This document shows positions 56,689 to 64,000 of a stretch of DNA of 64,000 nucleotides, piece by piece. The notes below the pieces were generated by a model. It made no database searches and was not told the origin of the DNA. It saw nothing but the letters and a program-made list of their open reading frames with translations. This stretch comes from an uncultured Bacteroidota bacterium. GTDB lineage: Bacteria > Bacteroidota > Bacteroidia > Flavobacteriales > Flavobacteriaceae. Made by a program: the position numbers and the translations under genes. The stretch spans positions 11,438-75,437 of the forward strand of contig CACLQG010000003.1 of assembly GCA_902609035.1 (NCBI GenBank), written 5' to 3'. Numbering within the stretch: position 1 is the first letter of the stretch; each line of letters begins with the position of its first letter.

Positions 56689-56707
56689 CATTCAACGAAT
56701 TGAGATA

Positions 56708-56715
56708 CAAAAATA
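56708..56715 (-). promoter_or_regulatory. -7 element TATTTTTG upstream of glyA
   Basis: Minus-strand TAnnTTTG match ending 19 bases before the reconstructed ATG at 56688. It lies upstream of the frameshift and supports 56688 (or 56691), not 56630, as the real start region. Confidence 0.45.
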
Positions 56716-56883
56716 CGGTTTTATTAAAACCTTAATAATTTATTATTAAATTAAAATTTAAATATTTTAAATAGTTGATAATTAATCAAAATAAATAATA
56801 AAAAAACTGATTAATAATATTTTTATTTTGCCTCTTTGCATCCAAATCCAACTATTAAAATCAAAGATGTTAAATTTATTACA

Positions 56884-58431
56884 ATGAAAATTCTGAATAA
56901 ATTTCAAATACAAAAGGTCGACCGTCAAACCATAACCAAAGAAGGTATTTCATCTATTCAATTAATGGAGCGCTCAGCCACTGCATGTAGAGATTGGATT
57001 ATTGATAAATATGAAAATAATGAACGGTTTAGCCTGTTGTGTGGTACAGGAAACAATGGAGGAGATGGGCTAGCACTCTATCGTTTACTAATTGAAAAAA
57101 ACTACCTATGTACCGTTTATGAATTCCCACTAGGAGACAACCAAAGTAGTGATTATTCAGAAAATAAACGTAAAATTAAAACAAGTGACATAAAGAAATT
57201 AACCACTATGGCTTTGTCCCACATTGCAACTCAAGAGATCATTATAGACGCCCTACTGGGAACAGGTATTAATCGCCCTGTAACGGGGAAATTAAAGAAA
57301 GTAATTCAATCCCTTAATGCGCTTCCTAACACTATAATTTCCTTAGACACCCCATCAGGACTTTTTTCCGAATATAATAATGACAATAAAGACGATGAAA
57401 TCCTTCAGGCTAATTTTACACTGAGTTTCCAACTGCCCAAACTTGCCTTTCTTTTACCCGAGCGGGGTGAAAAAACCGGACAATTTCATTTAATAAATAT
57501 TGGACTTCTGCCCGAATCCATTGAAAAAATCAAAACTCCATACCACTACTTGACTTCAAAAAAAGCTTTAAGTCTATATCAAAGTCCCAAAAAATTCGAT
57601 CACAAAGGAAACAATGGACACCATTTGTTAGTCGCTGGAAGTAAAGGTAAAATGGGTGCTTCCATACTTGCTGCAAAAGGAAGTCTAAGATCGGGGGTAG
57701 GCAAATTATCAATCCTCACTCCGCAGTCTGGAGTACAAATTTTACAAACTTCATTACCTGAATCAATGATTGAGTTAAATATCGGAGATAATTGTTTATC
57801 AGGACATTATGATCTTAGTTATGATACAATATCCTTAGGTCCAGGAATAGGAACCAGCAATCAAACAACCCAGTTTATATTTTCTCTTTTATCCAAAACA
57901 GAAGCCCAAATGGTCATCGACGCGGATGCCATCAATATCCTCGCCAACCACCCAAAATGGATTAAAAAACTTCCTCAAAACACTATAATCACCCCCCACC
58001 CAAAAGAATTTGAAAGGCTCGTGGGTTCTTGGAAAAACGATCAGGAAAAAATGGAACGGCTTTCCCAATTCTCTCAGAAAAACCAACTAATCTGCGTATT
58101 GAAAGGCGCGCATACTGCCATAGCCTTTCCCAATGGAACCTTTTGGTTTAACAGCACGGGAAACCCTGGGATGGCTAAGGCAGGTAGTGGTGATGTACTC
58201 ACAGGCATCATCGGTGGACTTTTAGCCAAAGGATATCCTCCTCAAGTAGCTGCATTGCTTGGCGTATATGCCCATGGTCGTTCAGGAGACATACAATTAC
58301 AGTCGCACTCTTCCTCCTTTTTGATTGCCTCTGATTTAATAAGTGGTTTGAATAAGGTTTGGAAAGAAATGGAACAATCCATTAAAAATAGACATTTTGT
58401 CAGTTTAAACACCTCCAAATCGGACAATTAG
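56884..58431 (+). CDS. nnr: Bifunctional NAD(P)H-hydrate epimerase / ADP-dependent dehydratase
   Basis: Repairs hydrated NAD(P)H. The 515-residue protein has an N-terminal YjeF_N epimerase (GTGNNGGDGLALYRLL, then IIDALLGTGINRPVTG and SLDTPSGLF) and a C-terminal ribokinase-like dehydratase (HKGNNGHHLLVAGSKGKMGAS, AQMVIDADAINIL, ITPHPKEFERL, and NPGMAKAGSGDVLTGIIGGLLAKG). Both active regions look complete. I take ATG 56884 (MKILNKFQIQKVD); a TTG at 56836 would add 16 residues without family support. It is followed by clpB after 51 bases. Confidence 0.94.
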   Translation: MKILNKFQIQKVDRQTITKEGISSIQLMERSATACRDWIIDKYENNERFSLLCGTGNNGGDGLALYRLLIEKNYLCTVYEFPLGDNQSSDYSENKRKIKTSDIKKLTTMALSHIATQEIIIDALLGTGINRPVTGKLKKVIQSLNALPNTIISLDTPSGLFSEYNNDNKDDEILQANFTLSFQLPKLAFLLPERGEKTGQFHLINIGLLPESIEKIKTPYHYLTSKKALSLYQSPKKFDHKGNNGHHLLVAGSKGKMGASILAAKGSLRSGVGKLSILTPQSGVQILQTSLPESMIELNIGDNCLSGHYDLSYDTISLGPGIGTSNQTTQFIFSLLSKTEAQMVIDADAINILANHPKWIKKLPQNTIITPHPKEFERLVGSWKNDQEKMERLSQFSQKNQLICVLKGAHTAIAFPNGTFWFNSTGNPGMAKAGSGDVLTGIIGGLLAKGYPPQVAALLGVYAHGRSGDIQLQSHSSSFLIASDLISGLNKVWKEMEQSIKNRHFVSLNTSKSDN

Positions 58432-58482
58432 GCGGTATTCTCTTACTGGAATAAATCTTGATTAAGTATTATTAAAAATGCA

Positions 58483-61083
58483 ATGAATCTAAATAATTTT
58501 ACCCTAAAATCTCAAGAGGTGGTTCAGACTGCCCAGCAACTGACCCAACAAATGGGCCACCAACAAATTGAAAATGAGCATTTGTTTAAAGCCTTATTAG
58601 ATGTAGATGACAATGTATTACCTTTTGTTTTCAAAAAGCTTCAAGTCAATTTTTCACTTTTAGAAAAACTAACTAACAGTGCCCTAGAAAATCTACCCAA
58701 GTTCACTGGTGGAGACATAGTGGTCTCTCCAAATGCCACCAAGACACTCATTAATGCAATTAATTTATCTAAAACATCTAAAGACGAGTTTGTTGCCACT
58801 CAACACCTTTTAATTTCCATATTAGATTGCGCTAGCAGTATCAGTAAAATTTTAAAAGACCAAGGTATAACCAAAAAAAAATTAGAGGAAACCCTTACGC
58901 AACTCCAAAAAGGGGAAAAAATAACTTCTGCCTCGGCTGAGGACCATTACAATGCGCTAGTAAAATACGCCAAGAACCTCAATCAATTGGCCAAGGGGGG
59001 GAAACTAGACCCTGTTGTAGGTCGGGATGAGGAAATAAGACGTTTACTTCAAATCATTTCTAGACGTACCAAAAACAATCCTATTTTGGTAGGGGAACCA
59101 GGAACAGGAAAAACCGCTATAGCAGAGGGCTTAGCCCATCGCATTGTAGATGGGGATGTTCCTGAAAATTTAAACGAAAAACAAATCTTCGCACTCGATA
59201 TGGGAGCTCTCATTGCAGGAGCCAAATATAAGGGTGAATTTGAAGAACGGCTCAAAAGCGTCATCAAAGAGGTAGTCAACAGCGATGGAAACATCGTCCT
59301 ATTTATAGATGAAATACATACTTTGGTTGGTGCTGGTGGCGGTGAAGGCGCGATTGATGCCGCAAATATTCTTAAACCTGCACTGGCTCGAGGAGAACTT
59401 CGAGCCATTGGAGCCACCACCCTAGACGAGTACCAAAAATACTTCGAAAAAGATAAAGCCTTAGAGCGTAGGTTTCAAAAAGTGATAGTTGATGAACCTG
59501 ATACCGAGAGTGCCATCTCCATCTTAAGAGGCATCAAAGAAAAATATGAGGCCCACCATAAAGTCCGGATTAAAGACGAAGCTATAATTGGAGCTGTAAT
59601 GCTCTCCAATCGTTATATATCTAATCGTTTCCTTCCCGACAAAGCTATAGATCTTATGGATGAAGCTGCCTCTAAATTAAGGATGGAAATGAATTCCAAA
59701 CCAGAGGAGCTGGATACACTCGACCGTAAAATCCGACAGATTGAAATAGAAATTGTTGCCATAAAACGAGAAAAAGACAAGGAAAAAGTGGCCAAACTGA
59801 ATGAAGAGCTTTCCAATCTTAAAGAAGAACGCAATACCCTTTTTTCTAAATGGAGTCAAGAGAAAGAGAGAGTAGACAAAATCCAACAGGTAAAACAGGA
59901 AATCGAAAACTATAAACTCCGTGCTGATCGTTCTGAGCGCGAAGGTGACTACGGCACTGTTGCCGAATTGCGTTATGGGAAAATAAAATCTTCTCAAGAG
60001 ACCCTTAACCAACTCCATCAAGAACTCCAAGAGCACCAGAAGAATGAAACTCTCATAAAGGAAGAAGTCAATTATGACGACATTGCCGAGGTAGTCGCTA
60101 AATGGACGGGAATTCCTACCAGTAAAATGTTACAAACCGATAAAGAACGTTTGCTTAATCTGGAAAAAGAAATCCACAAAAGTATGGTCGGTCAAGAAGC
60201 GGCAGTAGAGGCCGTTTCAGACGCCATCAGAAGGAGTCGTGCGGGATTACAAGATCAAAACCGACCCATCGGTAGCTTTCTTTTCTTAGGTACTTCAGGA
60301 GTTGGAAAAACAGAATTGGCTAAAGCCTTGGCAAAAGTACTTTTTGATGATCAGAATAACATCACACGAATAGACATGAGCGAATATCAAGAACGACATG
60401 CCTTGAGCCGACTAGTAGGTGCTCCCCCAGGATACGTGGGTTATGACGAAGGAGGGCAACTCACCGAGGCTGTCAGGAGAAAGCCGTATTCAGTGGTCTT
60501 ACTTGATGAAATTGAAAAAGCCCATCCCGATACTTTCAACTTGCTCTTACAAGTACTAGATGAGGGTAGTATCAAGGACAACAAGGGAAGGACAGCGGAT
60601 TTCAAAAATACTATTATCATCATGACCTCCAATTTGGGGGCCTATGAAATCAAATCGGCCTTCGAAACCCATAATGATTTTAATGAAGCTGAGACCTATG
60701 CCAAATCAGCCGTTTTACAACTTCTAAAGAGTACTATACGCCCAGAATTTCTCAATAGAATTGATGACATCATTATGTTTTCCCCTCTCACAGCCAAGGA
60801 AATCCAATCCATCGTCCTGCTGCAATTCAAAATATTGACCCAAAGGCTTACCCAACAAGGACTAAAAGTATCTGCCTCCAATGAAGCCGTTGCTGCACTG
60901 GCCAAATGGGGGTTTGATCCAGAATACGGGGGACGACCTGTAAAAAGGGTCATACAGAAAAAGGTACTCAATGCATTCAGTAAAGAACTTCTGGCAGGAA
61001 AAATAGACACCTCTAAATCCATATTAGTTGACTATTTTGACGACCAAATCATATTCCGCAATACCGAAAACACTAAAGAATAA
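58483..61083 (+). CDS. clpB: ATP-dependent disaggregase ClpB
   Basis: Heat-shock disaggregase working with DnaK. The 866-residue protein has the N domain ([30 protein letters not shown]), NBD1 with Walker [15 protein letters not shown] (near residue 204) and [18 protein letters not shown], a coiled-coil middle domain (about 405-525), NBD2 with Walker [15 protein letters not shown] (near 602) and [13 protein letters not shown], and the C-terminal small domain [17 protein letters not shown]. No ClpP-binding loop is expected or seen. No CIRCE-like repeat upstream was found. Confidence 0.97.
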   Translation: MNLNNFTLKSQEVVQTAQQLTQQMGHQQIENEHLFKALLDVDDNVLPFVFKKLQVNFSLLEKLTNSALENLPKFTGGDIVVSPNATKTLINAINLSKTSKDEFVATQHLLISILDCASSISKILKDQGITKKKLEETLTQLQKGEKITSASAEDHYNALVKYAKNLNQLAKGGKLDPVVGRDEEIRRLLQIISRRTKNNPILVGEPGTGKTAIAEGLAHRIVDGDVPENLNEKQIFALDMGALIAGAKYKGEFEERLKSVIKEVVNSDGNIVLFIDEIHTLVGAGGGEGAIDAANILKPALARGELRAIGATTLDEYQKYFEKDKALERRFQKVIVDEPDTESAISILRGIKEKYEAHHKVRIKDEAIIGAVMLSNRYISNRFLPDKAIDLMDEAASKLRMEMNSKPEELDTLDRKIRQIEIEIVAIKREKDKEKVAKLNEELSNLKEERNTLFSKWSQEKERVDKIQQVKQEIENYKLRADRSEREGDYGTVAELRYGKIKSSQETLNQLHQELQEHQKNETLIKEEVNYDDIAEVVAKWTGIPTSKMLQTDKERLLNLEKEIHKSMVGQEAAVEAVSDAIRRSRAGLQDQNRPIGSFLFLGTSGVGKTELAKALAKVLFDDQNNITRIDMSEYQERHALSRLVGAPPGYVGYDEGGQLTEAVRRKPYSVVLLDEIEKAHPDTFNLLLQVLDEGSIKDNKGRTADFKNTIIIMTSNLGAYEIKSAFETHNDFNEAETYAKSAVLQLLKSTIRPEFLNRIDDIIMFSPLTAKEIQSIVLLQFKILTQRLTQQGLKVSASNEAVAALAKWGFDPEYGGRPVKRVIQKKVLNAFSKELLAGKIDTSKSILVDYFDDQIIFRNTENTKE

Positions 61084-61088
61084 GTTGT

Positions 61089-61096
61089 TAACTTTG
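61089..61096 (+). promoter_or_regulatory. -7 element TAACTTTG directly before smpB
   Basis: Exact TAnnTTTG match, ending four bases before the GTG start at 61101. It overlaps the end of clpB and its stop region. This predicts a leaderless smpB transcript starting with GTG. Confidence 0.45.
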
Positions 61097-61100
61097 CCTT

Positions 61101-61562
61101 GTGCAAAAGGGTATCAACATACAAAACAAAAAAGCGCGGTTTGAATACGAGATACTTGATCAGTTTACCGCTGGAATTGTATTGACCGGAACCGAAATAA
61201 AATCCATTCGAAAGAGCAAAGCTTCCATAGCCGAAAGCTTTTGTGAATTCAACGAAAAAGAGGAGCTATTTGCCATAAATATGTACATCGAAGAATATGC
61301 TTTTGGTACCCGTTTCAATCACCGCCCAAGGGGTAACAGAAAACTCTTACTCAACAAAAAAGAGTTAAACAAACTTCTCAAACAGGTGAAAAATTCTGGC
61401 TTGACCATCGTACCGCTAAAACTTTTCATCAATGAAAAAGGTTTTGCCAAAATGTTGATAGCCCTTGCAAGAGGTAAAAAATTGTATGACAAAAGGGAAA
61501 CCCTTAAAGATCGTGACAACAAAAGAGATTTAGATCGGGTCAAAAAAAATTTTAACAAATAG
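61101..61562 (+). CDS. smpB: SsrA-binding protein SmpB
   Basis: tmRNA partner in trans-translation. The 153-residue protein starts with [28 protein letters not shown], followed by the OB-fold blocks [22 protein letters not shown] and [21 protein letters not shown]. The C-terminal tail [23 protein letters not shown] mimics the tRNA anticodon arm in the mRNA channel. Length and motifs are standard. The ssrA gene is not visible in this window. Confidence 0.96.
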   Translation: MQKGINIQNKKARFEYEILDQFTAGIVLTGTEIKSIRKSKASIAESFCEFNEKEELFAINMYIEEYAFGTRFNHRPRGNRKLLLNKKELNKLLKQVKNSGLTIVPLKLFINEKGFAKMLIALARGKKLYDKRETLKDRDNKRDLDRVKKNFNK

Positions 61563-61600
61563 CTTTATTCACTAATTTTACTATTTATTAACCTTAATTA

Positions 61601-62247
61601 TCAACTTTTATTTTTTAACAATGGAACAAACCTAAAATTTCCGAAGGTTTGCCGGTCAAATGAGTTTTCCCCTGTTCTAACGTATCGGGTCATTATTTGT
61701 TTTTTTTCTCCGATAGGGATTACCAAGCGGCCTCCATGGGTCAGTTGCTCCAGCAAAGCCTTAGGTACCTTCTTTACTCCGGCGGTTACAATGATCGCCT
61801 CAAATGGTGCCTTATCTGCTAAACCCTTGTAACCATCACCAAAAATCATCTTTTTGGAACTTAACCTTAGTTTTTTAAAAAGTAATGTAGTTTTTTTTTG
61901 TATAACTCATGTTGTCGTTCGATAGTATACACCTTTAACCCCTCATAATTCAACAGAACGGCAGTTTGATAACCAGAGCCTGTTCCTATCTCTAAAACAC
62001 GGTCTCCTTTATTCAATTTCAACAATTCCGTCTGAAAAGCCACGGTATAAGGCTGTGAAATCGTTTGATCCGCAGCAATTGGGTACGCCTTGTCAACATA
62101 GGCATAATCTTCCAATCCAGATTCCATAAAGAGATGACGAGGAACTCTACCAATTGCATTAAGCACTTGTTTATCTTTTATTCCTTTTTCCTCAAGAAGT
62201 TTTACCAAAAGTCGCCTTTGACCTTTATGCTTGGTAGAGTCTGTCAT
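61601..62247 (-). CDS. pcm: Protein-L-isoaspartate O-methyltransferase, broken by one frameshift
   Basis: Repairs isoaspartyl residues using SAM. The N-terminal part from ATG 62247 (MTDSTKHKGQRRLLVKLLEEKGI) contains PYTVAFQTELLKLNKGDRVLEIGTGSGYQTAVL and YTIERQHELYKK. The C-terminal part (61601-61849) reads MIFGDGYKGLADKAPFEAIIVTAGVKKVPKALLEQL. They join if one A is removed from the A9 run (T9 at 61891-61899 on the plus strand), giving ELYKKTTLLFKKLRLSSKKMIFGDG and a normal length of about 215 residues. The break would remove the C-terminal half of the SAM fold if real. Confidence 0.9.
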
Positions 62248-62252
62248 TAGCA

Positions 62253-62260
62253 CAAAAGTA
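62253..62260 (-). promoter_or_regulatory. -7 element TACTTTTG directly before pcm
   Basis: Minus-strand match to TAnnTTTG ending five bases before the ATG at 62247. It excludes an upstream GTG at 62253, which lies inside the element. Confidence 0.45.
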
Positions 62261-62315
62261 ATCAGTTCTAAAAAAAAATCAGAAAAAGATGGTATTTTTA
62301 AGCAAACAAAATCAA

Positions 62316-63279
62316 ATGATTAAAGCTGGGTTATTAGGAGCAGGTCACTTAGGTAAAATTCACCTTCGTTTATTAAATGCTTCAGAACATTACCAATTGG
62401 TTGGTTTTTATGACCCCGACACCGAAAATGCAAATGCGCTCGTAAAAGAAAAAGGGTACAAACATTTTGACAGCGTTGATGCCTTAATTGAAGCCTGTGA
62501 TATGATAGATATTGTAACCCCTACACTTGATCACCATAAATTGGCTTTAAAAGCTCTAGAGGCGGGAAAACATATTTTTATTGAAAAACCAATTGCCAAT
62601 AGTTTTTTAGAGGCACAGGAAATCACTGCAAAAGCCAAATATCACAATGTATTTGGACAAGTAGGACACGTAGAACGATTTAATCCTGCTTTTAAGGCAG
62701 TTAAAAATTACATCAGCCATCCCATGTTTATCGAGTCCCACCGATTGGCAGAGTTTAACCCAAGGGGAACTGATGTACCTGTAGTTTTGGATCTTATGAT
62801 TCATGACATTGACATATTGCTCAGCATTGTAAAGGACAAAGTGAAATCTGTTTCGGCCTCTGGTGTATCTGTAATCAGTAGCACTCCTGATATTGCCAAC
62901 GCACGAATTGAGTTTGAAAAGGGTTGTGTAGCCAATCTTACCGCCAGTAGAATTTCCCTAAAAAAAATGAGGAAAACCCGTTTTTTCCAAAAAAACGCCT
63001 ACATATCTGTCGATTTTCTAGAAAAAAAAGTAGAAGTTGTTAAGATAAAAGATGCCCCCCCAAACTTCTGAGGATTTTGCCATGATTTTGGAAAATGCCG
63101 ATGGTCAAAAAAAACAAATCTATTTCGAAAACCCCAATATTGAGAATTCTAATGCCATAAAGGAAGAATTGGAAACCTTTGCCATAGCTATTCAAAAACA
63201 GGAGGAACCAATCGTAAGTCTTCAAAATGGAACAGATGCTTTAGATTTAGCCTATCAGGTAATAGAAGCCTACAACTAA
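62316..63279 (+). CDS. Gfo/Idh/MocA family oxidoreductase, broken by one frameshift
   Basis: NAD(P)-dependent oxidoreductase. From ATG 62316 it reads MIKAGLLGAGHLGKIHLRLL (Rossmann motif), YDPDTENANALVKEKG, the EKPIANSFLEAQ block with the conserved Lys-Pro, and LDLMIHDIDILLSIV (His-x-x-Asp). At 63055-63061 a run of seven C shifts the frame and gives DAPPNF-stop. With six C the frame continues DAPQTSEDFAMILENADG to the stop at 63279 (reconstructed length about 320 residues). The second half (from 63062) supplies TFAIAIQKQEEPIVSLQNGTDALDLAYQVI. The substrate is unknown. It is divergent from pcm. Confidence 0.88.
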
Positions 63280-63347
63280 TTTCATCTTACAGATTATCCT
63301 CCAAAAATCAATTCCCATTACCTTTCTTTACTGCCCTAAGTTTTCAA

Positions 63348-63355
63348 TATCTTTG
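63348..63355 (+). promoter_or_regulatory. -7 element TATCTTTG directly before yggS
   Basis: Exact TAnnTTTG match ending four bases before the ATG at 63360, so the transcript is predicted to be leaderless or nearly so. Confidence 0.45.
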
Positions 63356-63359
63356 TATT

Positions 63360-64000
63360 ATGAATATTGCGCAAAATACTATCACGATATTGCAAGAAAT
63401 TCCTGACCATGTTCAATTGGTAGCAGTCTCCAAAACCAAATCCAATAAAGAAATCATGCAGGCCTATGAAGTAGGACAAAGGGTTTTTGGCGAAAATAAA
63501 GTCCAAGACATGGTGGCTAAATACCAAAGTCTACCCAAAAATATTCGTTGGCACATGATCGGGCATGTACAGTCCAACAAAGTAAAATACATGGCCCCAT
63601 TTGTCGATCTAATTCACGGAGTCGACAGCCTGAAACTACTAACAGAAATTAACAAACAGGCACTAAAAAATAACCGTAACATTCAATGCCTACTCCAACT
63701 AAATATTGCCGAGGAAAGCACCAAATTCGGTTTTTCTGAGGATGAAGCAGTTGAAGCCCTTTCACTCTCAGAAAAACTAGAAAATTTGGAAATAAAAGGT
63801 CTGATGGGGATGGCTACTTTTACTGACAATCAAGATCAGATTAGTCGTGAATTTAAAAGGCTAAAAATATTTTACGATGAGCTTTGTAATGATTACGCAC
63901 AACTGACCACCCTATCGACGGGTATGAGCGGAGACTATCATCTGGCCCTCGCCCAGGGAAGCAATATGATTCGCGTGGGTAGTAAAATCTTTGGCTCTAG
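63360..64000 (+). CDS. PLP homeostasis protein of the YggS/PROSC family (partial at right edge)
   Basis: The first 213 codons are in the window, running off its end. It starts MNIAQNTITILQEIPDHVQLVAVSKTK, with the PLP Lys in AVSKTKS, then VFGENKVQDMVAKY, WHMIGHVQSNKVKYM, LLQLNIAEESTKFGF and LKGLMGMATF-like (IKGLMGMATFTDN), and finally TLSTGMSGDYHLALAQGSNMIRVGSKIFG. These are the diagnostic motifs of YggS, which binds and buffers pyridoxal phosphate. No enzymatic activity is known. Only the last few residues should be missing. Confidence 0.93.
   Translation, partial: MNIAQNTITILQEIPDHVQLVAVSKTKSNKEIMQAYEVGQRVFGENKVQDMVAKYQSLPKNIRWHMIGHVQSNKVKYMAPFVDLIHGVDSLKLLTEINKQALKNNRNIQCLLQLNIAEESTKFGFSEDEAVEALSLSEKLENLEIKGLMGMATFTDNQDQISREFKRLKIFYDELCNDYAQLTTLSTGMSGDYHLALAQGSNMIRVGSKIFGS

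Overview
The window is a chromosomal segment from an AT-rich member of the Bacteroidota, most likely Flavobacteriia-like. This rests on several things: a bifunctional HisB tail, fused HisIE, a single-chain E1 alpha/beta 2-oxoacid dehydrogenase, the families DUF2490, DUF4369-like/TlpA and PSD1/DUF1501, few Shine-Dalgarno sites, and repeated -7 elements of the Bacteroidota type TAnnTTTG. No tRNA, rRNA operon, CRISPR array, prophage or insertion sequence was seen. Almost everything is housekeeping, packed tightly on both strands.

Layout. Bases 1-3366 hold the end of a histidine operon (hisB-hisH-hisA-hisF-hisIE). They are followed by a DUF885 lipoprotein and a DUF2461 protein (to 5857). An AT-rich gap leads to a TetR regulator, a SUI1-like translation factor, ung, a MutS2-like ATPase without Smr domain, an SDF symporter, aroC, a methyltransferase and a giant FAD/Fe-S oxidoreductase (6346-16939). 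Next come a TlpA-like lipoprotein, rhomboid, an LpxL-type acyltransferase and glmM (17045-21122). A badly decayed ACP phosphodiesterase gene (acpH, 21241-21797) separates glmM from uvrA. Bases 24910-33570 carry an M1-peptidase-like/beta-barrel protein with an ATA start, the fused E1 enzyme, holA, a stand-alone HsdR-N nuclease-fold protein, a GT2 glycosyltransferase and an OmpA lipoprotein. Bases 33610-46779 carry tsaC/sua5, a UvrD/PcrA helicase, recG, pheT, a two-TM unknown, DUF2490, an ABC-F ATPase, a thioredoxin-fold lipoprotein and a transaldolase. The SRP RNA (ffs, minus strand, 47617-47713) with a clear promoter lies between an SDR gene and a glutaminyl cyclotransferase gene. A three-gene operon of the planctomycete-like cytochrome/DUF1501 type occupies 49375-55279. 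The end holds glyA, nnr, clpB, smpB, pcm, a Gfo/Idh oxidoreductase and the start of yggS.

Reading the sequence closely changes several gene models. hisB extends beyond the left edge. glyA, pcm and the Gfo/Idh gene are each split by one extra base in a homopolymer (A6, A9, C7), which looks more like sequencing error or very recent mutation than decay. The M1-like gene needs an ATA start to keep its signal peptide. In contrast, acpH is truly degraded.

I found no convincing new multi-gene system. The best leads are: the cytochrome/DUF1501 operon; the non-catalytic M1-like protein fused to an outer-membrane barrel; and a run of genes (recG, glmM, smpB, pcm, yggS, the DUF2490 gene, probably the HsdR-N gene) whose -7 element ends only 3-8 bases before the start codon, which predicts leaderless mRNAs.
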